From: Aquamicrobium sp. LC103
Lineage (GTDB): Bacteria; Pseudomonadota; Alphaproteobacteria; Rhizobiales; Rhizobiaceae
Assembly: GCF_001014615.2 (NCBI RefSeq)
Contig: NZ_LBCQ02000004.1
Span: 310,001-374,000, forward strand
Direction: 5' to 3'
DNA length: 64,000 nucleotides
A program made the translations under genes and the position numbers. A model generated the notes under the pieces. It was given only the letters and a program-made list of their open reading frames with translations, ran no database searches and was not told the origin of the DNA. Below, piece after piece: positions 17,275 to 29,560 of this stretch; positions within the stretch are counted from its first letter, which is position 1; each line of letters begins with the position of its first letter.

Positions 17275-19379
17275 CCGGCGCGCAGCAGGCGGATCGCGTC
17301 GTCGCGGCCGAACAGATAGAGCAGCATCCGCAACGCCTCGCCGCGCTCCGAACGAAGCTCGGCGTCGCGATCGAGGACGAGGCGGGCGTCGTCGCGGGCG
17401 ATCTCGAGCAGGTCGCCGTGGAGCTCCAGCCTCGCGACGCGAAATCCCGGCGTGCCGGATTGACGGGTGCCGAGCAGCTCGCCTTCGCCACGCAGCTTCA
17501 GATCCTCCTCCGAGATGCGGAAGCCGTCCTCCGTCTCGCGCATGACAGAAAGCCTGCGCTTGGCGACCTCGCCGACCGGCTCCTTGTAGAGGAGCACGCA
17601 GGTCGATGGCTTCGATCCACGCCCGACGCGGCCGCGGAGCTGGTGGAGCTGGGCGAGACCGAAGCGCTCGGCATGCTCGATCACGATGATCGTGGCGTCG
17701 GGAACGTCGACGCCGACTTCTATCACCGTCGTTCCGACCAGGATGCGCGTCTCGCCTTCCTTGAAGGCGCGCATCGCCTCGTCCTTGTCGCGCCCGTTCA
17801 TGCGGCCATGGATCAGGCCGACCGCATCGCCGAAGACGGGCTTCAGATGAGCGAACCTGTCCTCGGCCGACATCAGCTTGATTTCCTCGGATTCCTCGAC
17901 AAGCGGGCAGATCCAGTAGATCTTCTGCCCCTCTGAAACCGCCTTTCGCATCCGCTCGACCAGTTCGGAAAGACGTGAAAGCGGCAGGGTGACCGTCTGG
18001 ATCGGCTGGCGGCCGGCCGGTTTTTCGGTCAAGCGCGAGACGTCCATGTCCCCGAACGCGGTCAGCACCAGCGTGCGCGGGATCGGCGTCGCCGTCATGA
18101 CGAGCATGTCCGGCACGTCGCCCTTGGCGGTCATCGCCAGCCGCTGGTGGACGCCGAACCGGTGCTGCTCGTCGACGATGGCAAGGACCAAGTCGCCGAA
18201 ATTGACGCTTTCCTGGAAAAGTGCGTGCGTGCCGATGACGAAATTCGTTCGGCCGGCGGCGATGTCGTCGAGGATTCTCGTGCGCTCTGCACCTTTCTCG
18301 CGACCGGTGAGGATGGCTGTCGTCAAGCCCGCGGCCCGTGCCAGGGGGTCGATGGTGGCGAAATGCTGGCGGGCGAGAATCTCCGTCGGCGCCATCAATG
18401 CGGCCTGGCCACCGGCCTCCGCCGCGCGTGCCATCGCAAGCAGCGCCACCACGGTCTTTCCAGAGCCGACGTCGCCTTGCAGCAGGCGCAGCATCCGGTC
18501 CGGCGAGGCGAGGTCGGCGTGGATTTCGTCGAGCGCGAGTTGCTGCGAAGGCGTCAGCGAATAGGGCAGGGCGGCACGGATGCGCGCCTCGACGGCGCCG
18601 TCGCCCCTGAGCGGCCGGCCGGTGACGCGCCTGATCCTGGACCTGACCAGGGCGAGCGCCAGTTGCCCGGCCAAAAGCTCGTCATAAGCGAGCCTTCGCC
18701 ACGCGGAATTCGCCGGATCAATGTCGATCGGGTCGGCGGGCTCGTGCAGACGGCGCAGGGCGTCGGTAAAGGAGGGAAAGGTCTGCTTGCGCATCAGCGC
18801 CGCATCCTGCCATTCCGGCAGGACCGGTACCCGGTCGACGGCGCCGACGATCGCGCGGCGCAGGACCTTCGCCGAGAGGCCGGCGGTCAGCGGATAGACC
18901 GGCTCGACCTCGGGCAATTCTTCCGCCTTGTCGGCCAGCACCACGTGGTCGGGATGCACCATGCTGGGGCGGCCGTTGAACCACTCCATGCGACCGGAAA
19001 CGATCACGTCCTCGCCGACCGGCAGGAGCTTTTCGATCCATGGCTGCTTGGCGTGGAAGAAGGTAAGCGCGATCTCCCCGGTATCGTCATAGGCAAAGAC
19101 CCGGTAGGGCACCGATCCGCGCCCGCGCGGCGGCGGCTGATGCCGATCGACCCGGACCTCCAGGGTGACGACCGCGCCTTCGGGCGCCGCCGCGATGCCT
19201 GGCCGGTTGCGGCGGTCGATCATCGAATGGGGCAGAACGAAGATCAGGTCGCCGATGCGCACCTCGCGTCCTGTCGTGTCCACGGGCACGACATTCGCCA
19301 GCAGGGCCGAAATCCTGCCGCCCACGCCGTCGAGCGAGGTTACGGGCGCAAAGAGGGGGTCGAGCAGGGATGGGCGCAT
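17271..19379 (-). CDS. recG: ATP-dependent DNA helicase RecG
   Basis: Branch-migrating helicase that regresses stalled forks and processes Holliday junctions. 702 residues: an N-terminal wedge/OB domain (about 1-260, with TGEIALTFFHAKQPW), then helicase motifs I (GDVGSGKTVVAL), II (VDEQHRFG), III (TATPIPRT) and VI (QLRGRVGRG). Length fits the family. It is transcribed away from sdhE and mfd, which start about 190 nt further on. Confidence 0.96.
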   Translation of the reverse strand: MRPSLLDPLFAPVTSLDGVGGRISALLANVVPVDTTGREVRIGDLIFVLPHSMIDRRNRPGIAAAPEGAVVTLEVRVDRHQPPPRGRGSVPYRVFAYDDTGEIALTFFHAKQPWIEKLLPVGEDVIVSGRMEWFNGRPSMVHPDHVVLADKAEELPEVEPVYPLTAGLSAKVLRRAIVGAVDRVPVLPEWQDAALMRKQTFPSFTDALRRLHEPADPIDIDPANSAWRRLAYDELLAGQLALALVRSRIRRVTGRPLRGDGAVEARIRAALPYSLTPSQQLALDEIHADLASPDRMLRLLQGDVGSGKTVVALLAMARAAEAGGQAALMAPTEILARQHFATIDPLARAAGLTTAILTGREKGAERTRILDDIAAGRTNFVIGTHALFQESVNFGDLVLAIVDEQHRFGVHQRLAMTAKGDVPDMLVMTATPIPRTLVLTAFGDMDVSRLTEKPAGRQPIQTVTLPLSRLSELVERMRKAVSEGQKIYWICPLVEESEEIKLMSAEDRFAHLKPVFGDAVGLIHGRMNGRDKDEAMRAFKEGETRILVGTTVIEVGVDVPDATIIVIEHAERFGLAQLHQLRGRVGRGSKPSTCVLLYKEPVGEVAKRRLSVMRETEDGFRISEEDLKLRGEGELLGTRQSGTPGFRVARLELHGDLLEIARDDARLVLDRDAELRSERGEALRMLLYLFGRDDAIRLLRAG

Positions 19380-19572
19380 GGGCCGACATTAGACATCGGA
19401 CCCGAGGATGGGAACCGGTTTCCGATAATCCGGTGTGCAAACAAGGGGATAGGAGTGGCGCTGCGGCCCGGGTCTTGCCCGGGCGCCACAAAGTCCGGCG
19501 AAGACCCATCGCAAAGGCTGACATCCGCCTCGTCAATGGTTATATCCCGGTTCCTCGAACAAGGTGTGAACA

Positions 19573-19860
19573 ATGACCGGAACCTCGCGGTCGAGCTCCG
19601 ATCTCGACTACAGAAGACGCAAGGTGCTCTACCGCTCCTGGCATCGCGGCATGCGCGAGGTCGACCTCGTGCTCGGCAGCTTCGCGGACGGCGAGATCGG
19701 CGCGTTGAGCGACGAGGAACTGGATATCTACGAAAGCCTGATGGCCGAGTCCGACGGAGATATCCTCAAATGGGTGACGGGCGAGGCGCCGCTGCCTGCG
19801 CGCCACGACACGGCTGTTTTCCGCAAGATTCTCGCTTATCGCGAGACAAATTCGGCCTGA
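19573..19860 (+). CDS. sdhE: Succinate dehydrogenase flavinylation factor SdhE
   Basis: A 95-residue protein of the SdhE/SDH5 (DUF339) family that promotes covalent attachment of FAD to the flavoprotein subunit of succinate dehydrogenase. The diagnostic RGMRE motif (family RGxxE) lies at residues 25-29 within SWHRGMREVD, and LGSFAD and YESLMAESD follow as usual. It sits 10 nt before mfd, an arrangement common in Alphaproteobacteria. It is divergent from recG. Confidence 0.93.
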   Translation: MTGTSRSSSDLDYRRRKVLYRSWHRGMREVDLVLGSFADGEIGALSDEELDIYESLMAESDGDILKWVTGEAPLPARHDTAVFRKILAYRETNSA

Positions 19861-19870
19861 CGGTTTGCAG

Positions 19871-23365
<3,495 letters not shown>

Positions 23366-23396
23366 GCATCAGATCAAATCGACGGGCGCGTGACGC

Positions 23397-24071
23397 TCAG
23401 CCCTCCAGTTCGCCGCGCGCCTTCGCCTCGCCGACCTTGCGGATCGCGTCGGCCAGCGTCTCGGCGTCCTGCGCACCCATCACCGCGTATTTGCTTTCCA
23501 GGAGGAAGCACGGCACGCCGGTGATGCCCATGCGCGAGGCGGTGGCGATCTCATTGGTCACGGCCTCCCGGTCGGCATCGGTCGGCAGCAGCGTCTCGAC
23601 GACCGGAGCATCCATGCCGCACTCGCGCGCGACGCCGACGAGCACTTCATTGTCGCCGAGATTGGCGCCGTCCTCGAAATTCAGCTTGAAGAGGCGGCGA
23701 ACCACCTGGTTCTGCGCTTCCTCGCCGGCGGTGCCCGCCCAGCGGATGAGCCGATGCGCGTTCAAGGTGTTGGGAGCAACCTCGATGGCGTCGAAATCGA
23801 AGGCGATGCCCTCCGCCACGCCGAGCGCGGAGATGCGCTCATGGATTTCGCGGATGCGCTCATCGCTGCCGAATTTGCCCAGCATGTAGTCGCGGCGATC
23901 CAATCCCTCCTCGGGGATGGTCGGGTCGAGCTGGAACGGCCGCCAGCGCACCGTCACATCCACCTCGGGAACGGCGTCGACCGCTCTTTCCAGCCGTTTC
24001 TGGCCGATGAAACACCAGGGGCACACGACGTCGGAAACGACGTCGACGGTTATTGAAGCGATTTCGTTCAA
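23397..24071 (-). CDS. FrnE-like DsbA family oxidoreductase
   Basis: A 224-residue cytosolic thioredoxin-fold protein of the DsbA/FrnE group (2-hydroxychromene-2-carboxylate isomerase-like), probably a disulfide oxidoreductase or isomerase. Active site CPWC at residues 17-20. The best start is TTG 24071: GAGGAGG stands 5 nt before it and the protein then begins MNEIASITVDVVSDVVCPWC, as the family does. The frame is open upstream to 24188, but that would overlap the upstream gene. C-terminal MGITGVPCFLL supplies the cis-proline loop. It lies 26 nt after the YejA-like gene. Confidence 0.85.
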   Translation of the reverse strand: MNEIASITVDVVSDVVCPWCFIGQKRLERAVDAVPEVDVTVRWRPFQLDPTIPEEGLDRRDYMLGKFGSDERIREIHERISALGVAEGIAFDFDAIEVAPNTLNAHRLIRWAGTAGEEAQNQVVRRLFKLNFEDGANLGDNEVLVGVARECGMDAPVVETLLPTDADREAVTNEIATASRMGITGVPCFLLESKYAVMGAQDAETLADAIRKVGEAKARGELEG

Positions 24072-24097
24072 TTTGGCCTCCTCGAAGCCCCCGCGCC

Positions 24098-25927
24098 CTA
24101 TCCGGGTTCGCGCCACCATGTCGGCAGCTGATATCCGTATATAGGCGATCGCTCCGGGTGTCTCAGATATTTCCAGTAGGCGATCCACTGCTCGGTATTG
24201 TGCTGCATCGGCACCATATAGGCGCCGGAGATCAGCACGCGATCGAGCGCGCGCACCGCGGCCACGTAATCCTCCTTCGTGCGCGCGGCGAGCATCGCCC
24301 CGATCATCGCGTCGATGGCCGGGTCGGCTGCGCCCACGAGGTTGAACGAGCCTTCCACGTCGCGGGCTTCCGAAGACCAGCGATTGAGCAGCTCGATGCC
24401 CGGCGACAGCGTGCCGGAAAAGCCGGTGGTGCCGATCATCATGTCGAATTCATAGCGCTGCTTGCGCTGCTGCATCTGGGTGTCGTCGAGGGCGCGTATC
24501 GTCATGGCGATGCCGAGGCGGGCAAGCGCGCGCTGGTAGACGGCCGCGAGCCGTTCCTCCTGCTGCGAGGCGACGAGTATCTCGAACGCGAATGGCTTGC
24601 CGTCGGGGCCGATCATCCGGCCATCCCGCATCGAATAGCCTGCCTCCCTGAGCAGATCGTAAGCCGCGCGCAGCCTTTCGCGATCGCGGCCCGAGCCGTC
24701 CGATTCCGCCGGCGCGTAGGTTCCCTCCATCACCTCCGGGGTGACCGCATCGGGGAAGGGGGCGAGCAGTTCGCGCTCCTTCGCGCTCGCCGGCCGCCCG
24801 AGAGCGGAGAGTTCCGAATTCTGCCAGTAGCTCGCCGTGCGCTTGTATTTGTCGGCGAACATGTTGCGGTTGACCCATTCGAAATCGTAGAGCATCGAAA
24901 GCGCGCGGCGGACCCTGACGTCGGCGAATATCGGCCGGCGCGTGTTGAAGGCGAAGCCGGTCACGACCGGCGGCACACCGACCTCGAAGGTCTCGGCGAC
25001 CACGTCGCCCTTGTGAAAGGCCGGGAAATCGAAATTGCGCTCGCGCTGCACGGGGTCGGCATCGGCGTGGATCGCGCAGATGCCCTTCTTGAAGGCCTCG
25101 AACTGGGCGTTGGCGTTCAGAAAATATTCGATGGTGATGCGGTCGTAATTGTCGAAGCCGCGCTTGGACGGAATGTCCTTGCCCCAATATTCGGGGTTGC
25201 GCTCGAAGACGATGCGCTGGCCGGGGGCGACGCTGGCGATGCGGTACGGCCCGCTGCCGATCACCGGCTTCAGCGTGGTCTCGTCGAAAGTGTCCTTGTC
25301 GAAGGCGTGCTTCGGGACGATCGGAGTCATCGCGACGATCAGCGGAAATTCCCGGTCTGCCTCCTCGTTGAAGGTGAAACGGACGCTGTGCGGGCCGGTC
25401 TTCTCGAGCTTGGAGACGCGCTTCATCCGGTCGCTGTAGGGCGGTCGGCCCTTTTCGGTGAAGACGTCGTAGGTGAACAGCACGTCTTCCGGCGTCACCG
25501 GCTTTCCGTCCGACCATTTGGCGTTCGGATTGAGATGGAACTCGATGAAGGAGCGTTCCTCGTCCATCGTCACCGTTTCGGCCAGCAGGCCGTAGAGCCC
25601 GAAGGGCTCGTCGGCGTTGCGCATCATCGGCGCCTCGAACACCAGATTGCCGAAAATGGTATCGATCACGCCACGCGCGGTGGTGCGCAGGCTCTTGATG
25701 ATGAACGGATTGAGGTTATCGAAGCTGCCGATGACGCAATAGGTTATGCTGCCGCCCTTCGGGGCGTCGGGATCGGCATAGGGGAAATGCGCGAAGTCGT
25801 CCGGCAACGCCGGCTCGCCCTGCATCGCGATCGCGTGTTTCGGCTTCGCTTCCTGCGCGAAGGAGTGCACGGTCGCCATGCCGAACGTCGCGGCAATCAG
25901 CAACAATGCGCCTGATCGCATTCTCAT
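24098..25927 (-). CDS. YejA-like extracellular solute-binding protein (family 5)
   Basis: A 609-residue periplasmic binding protein of solute-binding family 5, close in layout to YejA, which binds peptides and peptide-like antibiotics. Signal peptide ends near SFAQEA. The mature part has YADPDAPKGGSITY, FDNLNPFIIKS and LPTWWREPG at the C-terminus. ATG 25927 follows GAGGAAGA. No permease or ATPase gene is adjacent: downstream is a FrnE-like gene, upstream the divergent ialB, so partners must lie elsewhere. The ligand is inferred from family only. Confidence 0.9.
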   Translation of the reverse strand: MRMRSGALLLIAATFGMATVHSFAQEAKPKHAIAMQGEPALPDDFAHFPYADPDAPKGGSITYCVIGSFDNLNPFIIKSLRTTARGVIDTIFGNLVFEAPMMRNADEPFGLYGLLAETVTMDEERSFIEFHLNPNAKWSDGKPVTPEDVLFTYDVFTEKGRPPYSDRMKRVSKLEKTGPHSVRFTFNEEADREFPLIVAMTPIVPKHAFDKDTFDETTLKPVIGSGPYRIASVAPGQRIVFERNPEYWGKDIPSKRGFDNYDRITIEYFLNANAQFEAFKKGICAIHADADPVQRERNFDFPAFHKGDVVAETFEVGVPPVVTGFAFNTRRPIFADVRVRRALSMLYDFEWVNRNMFADKYKRTASYWQNSELSALGRPASAKERELLAPFPDAVTPEVMEGTYAPAESDGSGRDRERLRAAYDLLREAGYSMRDGRMIGPDGKPFAFEILVASQQEERLAAVYQRALARLGIAMTIRALDDTQMQQRKQRYEFDMMIGTTGFSGTLSPGIELLNRWSSEARDVEGSFNLVGAADPAIDAMIGAMLAARTKEDYVAAVRALDRVLISGAYMVPMQHNTEQWIAYWKYLRHPERSPIYGYQLPTWWREPG

Positions 25928-26168
25928 TTCTTCCTCGTGATTTCCGGGCGGTGATTCGCCCCACCGTAACATGACTGCCGAAGGGCGAGGAACCTCACCC
26001 TCGCTTCGCGATCCGCCAGCCGGCACGGAGCGCTTTATTTCACTGGATTTGCGGCTTTTTGCGGTGTAACAGGCGCGCGGGAGTCATGCTGTCGCCGCAA
26101 TTCGGCATCAGGTACCGTCGAAACGGTCTAGCCTGCAGCAACGCGCACATTCGAGAGGATTACGATTT

Positions 26169-26795
26169 ATGACTAGCCGGAAATTCAACGCGTCCCGTGC
26201 ATCGATCATGGCCGCAGGCATTGCCGGTCTTCTTGCCAGCAGCCTCGTACCGGCTTCCGCGCAGCAGCGACCCGAACTGCCGCAGGGCTGGTTCAAGGCG
26301 TGCAGCAAGCAGGAAGACGTCGATATCTGCAACGTCCAGAACATCATGGTCGCGGATTCCGGCCAGTTGCTCACCGGCGTCAGCCTCATCGAGGTCAAGG
26401 GCAAGGTGAACCGCAAGGTGTTCCAGATCACCGTGCCTTCGGGCCGCATGGTGCCTCCCGGCATCGGTCTGCAGATCGACGGCGGCAAGGCGCAGAAGAT
26501 CGACTACGTGATCTGCCTGCCCGACCGTTGCATCGCCGAGGGCCAGATGTCCGACGAACTCGTCAACTCGTTCAAGCGCGGCTCCGAGCTGACGCTGACC
26601 TCGGTCAATTTCCAGAATCAGCCGAACCCGATCAAGATGACGCTTTCCGGCTTCACCGGCGCGTTCGACGGCGAGGCGCTGCAGCAGTCCGACCTTGAGG
26701 ATCGCCAGCGCAAGATCCAGGAATTCGTCAGCAAGAACACCGAGGATTTCGCCAAGAAGCTCAAGGAAGAGCAGGAAAAGGCGAAGCAGAACTGA
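26169..26795 (+). CDS. Invasion-associated locus B (IalB) family protein
   Basis: A 208-residue exported protein of the IalB family, first described in Bartonella and common in Hyphomicrobiales. Signal peptide ends near PASAQQR. Paired cysteines occur in WFKACSKQEDVDICNVQ and in VICLPDRCIAEGQ and may form disulfides. The C-terminal 40 residues are a charged helix rich in Lys and Glu. A GAGAGGA ribosome site precedes ATG 26169. Role is envelope-related but biochemically undefined. It is a single-gene unit, with a strong terminator just downstream. Confidence 0.88.
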   Translation: MTSRKFNASRASIMAAGIAGLLASSLVPASAQQRPELPQGWFKACSKQEDVDICNVQNIMVADSGQLLTGVSLIEVKGKVNRKVFQITVPSGRMVPPGIGLQIDGGKAQKIDYVICLPDRCIAEGQMSDELVNSFKRGSELTLTSVNFQNQPNPIKMTLSGFTGAFDGEALQQSDLEDRQRKIQEFVSKNTEDFAKKLKEEQEKAKQN

Positions 26796-26818
26796 TCGCA
26801 GTTCCAAAAAACCATTGA

Positions 26819-26848
26819 AAAAGCGGGGCGATGCGCCCCGCTTTTTTT
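26819..26848 (+). terminator. Rho-independent terminator after ialB
   Basis: AAAAGCGGGGCG, loop ATG, CGCCCCGC followed by seven T residues, 23 nt after the ialB stop. The A run on the 5' side makes it usable by the converging hspQ transcript as well. Confidence 0.9.
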
Positions 26849-26875
26849 ATGCTACAGGCAGACCTCGAGGCGACC

Positions 26876-27208
26876 TCAATGATGCGCGCGCGGCTTCGGG
26901 GCGTAGTGTCCGTCGCTCGTCTTGTCGAAGAATTCGCCCAATTGCGGATGCCGGACCGGCTCGCCGGTCTCGTCGGAGACCAGATTCTGCTCCGAGACAT
27001 AGGCGACGTATTCGGTTTCGTCGTTTTCGGCCAGAAGGTGGTAGAACGGCTGGTCCTTGCGGGGACGAACCTCGGCGGGAATTGCCTCATACCATTCTTC
27101 GGTGTTCGCGAATTCTGGGTCGACATCGAAGATCACGCCGCGAAATGGGAAGATCCGGTGCCGCACGACCTGGCCGATTCTAAACTTGGCAGTCTTTATT
27201 TCATTCAT
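26876..27208 (-). CDS. hspQ: Heat shock protein HspQ
   Basis: A 110-residue protein of the HspQ/YccV family, named a hemimethylated-DNA-binding protein in E. coli and later shown to be a specificity enhancer for Lon protease. Landmarks: AKFRIGQVVRHRIFPFRGVIFDVDP at the N-terminus (positions 6-30), then YHLLAENDETEYVAYVSEQNL. ATG 27208 is chosen because MNEIKTAKF matches the family start; the frame extends 14 codons further. It converges with ialB. Confidence 0.9.
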   Translation of the reverse strand: MNEIKTAKFRIGQVVRHRIFPFRGVIFDVDPEFANTEEWYEAIPAEVRPRKDQPFYHLLAENDETEYVAYVSEQNLVSDETGEPVRHPQLGEFFDKTSDGHYAPKPRAHH

Positions 27209-27285
27209 ATCCTGAACCTCGACTTCTATTTGGAGCAAGCCGGTGCGCAATTCAATCCCGGCTGACGCGGAGGGCTAACCAGGGG

Positions 27286-27314
27286 TTGACGATCGAGGCG
27301 ATGGCACGCTAGCG
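27286..27314 (+). promoter_or_regulatory. Candidate promoter of the AEC transporter
   Basis: TTGACG (27286-27291), 17-nt spacer, CTAGCG (27309-27314), which fits the rhizobial housekeeping consensus (CTTGAC/CTATAT). Expected transcript start is about 22 nt before ATG 27343. Confidence 0.45.
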
Positions 27315-27342
27315 CCGGGCGACAATCATCTCGCAGGTGGTC

Positions 27343-28305
27343 ATGTCGGACATCATCGGACTGGTTCTGCCGTTCTTCGGCCTGATCTTCCTGGGCGCCT
27401 TCGTGGCGCGGATCACCAGGCAGCCGGTCGAGGCGCTCGGCTGGATGAACACCTTCATCATCTACCTGGCGCTGCCGGCGCTCTTCTTCCAGCTCCTGTC
27501 GCGCACGCCGATCGAGCAATTGACCGAATGGCGCTATATTTTCGGCGCAGCACTCGCCACCTACATCGTCTTCTCGCTGATGTTCGTCCTGTCGATGTTC
27601 GTCAACCGCGACGGCATCGCCGAAAGCACGGTCAAGGCGCTCGCGGCGGCCTATGGCAATATCGGCTATATGGGGCCGGGCATCGCACTGCTCGCCTTCG
27701 GCTCGGAGGCCGCGGTGCCGGTCGCGCTGATCTTCTGCTTCGAGAACGCCCTTCATTTCGCCGTCGCACCCTTCATGATGGCGCTGGCGGGCGGTGAGAA
27801 GGGCAGGCCGGGCGAGCTCGCGCTGAACGTGATCCGCAAGATCGTTCTCCACCCCTTCATCATAGCGACCGCGATCGGAATATTCGCGGCGTGGGCGCAG
27901 TTCCAGCCGCCGGCGCCCGTCTCGCGGCTTCTGGAATATCTCGCGCAGGCGGCCGCTCCTTGCGCCCTGTTCGCGATGGGCGTGACGCTGGCGCTGCGGC
28001 CGTTGAAGCGGGTCCCCCGCGATCTCGGCGTGATCGCGGCGCTGAAGCTGATCCTGCACCCTCTGATCTGCTACGTCGTGCTCAGCCTCATCGGCGATTT
28101 CTCGCCTATCTGGATGTTCTCGGCGGTGCTGCTCGCGGCCCTGCCGACGGCAACCAACGTCTTCGTCATCGCGCAGCAATACGGCGTGTGGGTGGAACGC
28201 GCGTCGGCGAGCGTTCTGGTGACGACATTGCTGTCGGTCGCGACCGTCACCGGGATACTCTACCTGATCAAGAGCGGGACGATCCCGCCCGATCTATTTC
28301 CCTAA
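27343..28305 (+). CDS. AEC family transporter
   Basis: A 320-residue inner-membrane protein of the auxin efflux carrier family with about ten hydrophobic helices in two halves. Family landmarks are the first-helix PFFGLIFLGAFVAR, YGNIGYMGPGIALLAFG in the crossover region, and NVFVIAQQYGVWVE near the C-terminus. Bacterial relatives export organic acids such as malate or malonate; the substrate here is unknown. ATG 27343 is preferred to the in-frame GTG 27337. Its last 12 nt overlap the end of the converging hydroxylase gene. Confidence 0.9.
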   Translation: MSDIIGLVLPFFGLIFLGAFVARITRQPVEALGWMNTFIIYLALPALFFQLLSRTPIEQLTEWRYIFGAALATYIVFSLMFVLSMFVNRDGIAESTVKALAAAYGNIGYMGPGIALLAFGSEAAVPVALIFCFENALHFAVAPFMMALAGGEKGRPGELALNVIRKIVLHPFIIATAIGIFAAWAQFQPPAPVSRLLEYLAQAAAPCALFAMGVTLALRPLKRVPRDLGVIAALKLILHPLICYVVLSLIGDFSPIWMFSAVLLAALPTATNVFVIAQQYGVWVERASASVLVTTLLSVATVTGILYLIKSGTIPPDLFP

Positions 28306-29493
28306 CGCCGAGAACAAATTGCCGAAGCCGCTGCCGGTCTTCAGCCCCTCGCGCATGAAGAAGGCGCGCAAGGGGGCGACGCGGCCGAGCAGCGCGAGCC
28401 CGGCGCTGCGGGCAAATTGCGCCGGCAGGAGGTTCGAGAGCAGCGAGCGGTTGAGCATGTCGACCGCGCCGGCGCGGGCGAGAATGTCGGGCCGGCGTCT
28501 GCGGTCGTAGTCGGCGAGCGCTTCGGGCGCGCCGGGATCGTCCCTGTTGTCGGCGGCGATGCCGACGAGTTCCTGAACGTCCCGGATGCCGAGATTGAGC
28601 CCCTGCGCGCCGATCGGGGGAAACACATGGGCCGCCTCACCGACAAGCGCGATGCGCGATTGCGCGAAACGTTGGGGCAGGGCGGAGGAAAGCGGGTAGA
28701 CCTGTCGCCCCGGCTCGACCTCGACGCGGCCGAGCATCGACTGCATGCGCTCTTCCACCAGGCGCGAAAGCTCGGCGTCGTCCTTCATGGAAAGGTCGGC
28801 CGCCTGTTCCGGTCGCACGACCCATACGAGGCTCGACCTTTTTCCAGGCAACGGAACCTGCGTGAACGGGCCCGTTTCGGTATGAAATTCGGTCGAGACG
28901 AAGCCGTGGTCGCGACTGTGGGCGAAACTCAGAACCAGCGCCGACTGCCCCGAACCGCGCGAGCGGATCTCTATGCCGGCGGCGGCGCGCGCCGGCGACA
29001 TGCGGCCATCGGCGGCCACCGCAAGAAGGCCGGAGACGGTCTTGCCGCCTTCCAGCCTCGCAACGATGCGATCCTCCTGTGGTTGCCACTCCTCGACGAG
29101 GCCGGTCTTCCATGAAACCAGCGGTTCCGCGACGACAGCGCTCGCGAGCACCTCGGTGAGGTGGCCGTTCGGAACATTCAGGCCGAACTCCTCCTCATCG
29201 ATCTCCGAGGCGCGGAAAGTGACGGTCGGGCTGCGCAGGATGCGGTTGGTCGCGTCGGCGATGCGCATGGCCCGCAAGGGCGCCGCCTTGCCTCGCAATT
29301 GGCCGAGCACGCCCAGCTCTTCCAGGAACCGCAACGACGGTGCCATCAGCGCCGTCGTGCGCCGGTCGTCGGTGCGGGCGGGCGGGCCGATCAGCGTGAC
29401 GGAAAAGCCGGCTTTCGTCAGGGCGAGCGCCGAGATCAGTCCGGCCGGGCCGGTCCCCGCCACGAGGATGCCCGCAATGCTTGCCTGTTCCAT
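28294..29493 (-). CDS. UbiH/UbiF-family FAD-dependent hydroxylase
   Basis: A 399-residue flavoprotein monooxygenase of the UbiH/UbiF/VisC family, likely hydroxylating the ubiquinone ring. FAD motif GTGPAGLISALAL at residues 11-23, and the second FAD motif VGEAAHVFPPIGAQGLNLGI, with Glu where many members have Asp. ATG 29493 has GGAGG 9 nt upstream; the longer open frame covers the start of the divergent DUF2182 gene and is rejected. No other ubi gene is adjacent. It overlaps the AEC transporter gene tail to tail. Confidence 0.9.
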   Translation of the reverse strand: MEQASIAGILVAGTGPAGLISALALTKAGFSVTLIGPPARTDDRRTTALMAPSLRFLEELGVLGQLRGKAAPLRAMRIADATNRILRSPTVTFRASEIDEEEFGLNVPNGHLTEVLASAVVAEPLVSWKTGLVEEWQPQEDRIVARLEGGKTVSGLLAVAADGRMSPARAAAGIEIRSRGSGQSALVLSFAHSRDHGFVSTEFHTETGPFTQVPLPGKRSSLVWVVRPEQAADLSMKDDAELSRLVEERMQSMLGRVEVEPGRQVYPLSSALPQRFAQSRIALVGEAAHVFPPIGAQGLNLGIRDVQELVGIAADNRDDPGAPEALADYDRRRRPDILARAGAVDMLNRSLLSNLLPAQFARSAGLALLGRVAPLRAFFMREGLKTGSGFGNLFSALGK

Positions 29494-29560
29494 GTCGTCG
29501 CCTCCAGCTCGTCTTAGCTGTTCAATCCCGATATAGGGCGGCACAGCGGGATTGATCAAC

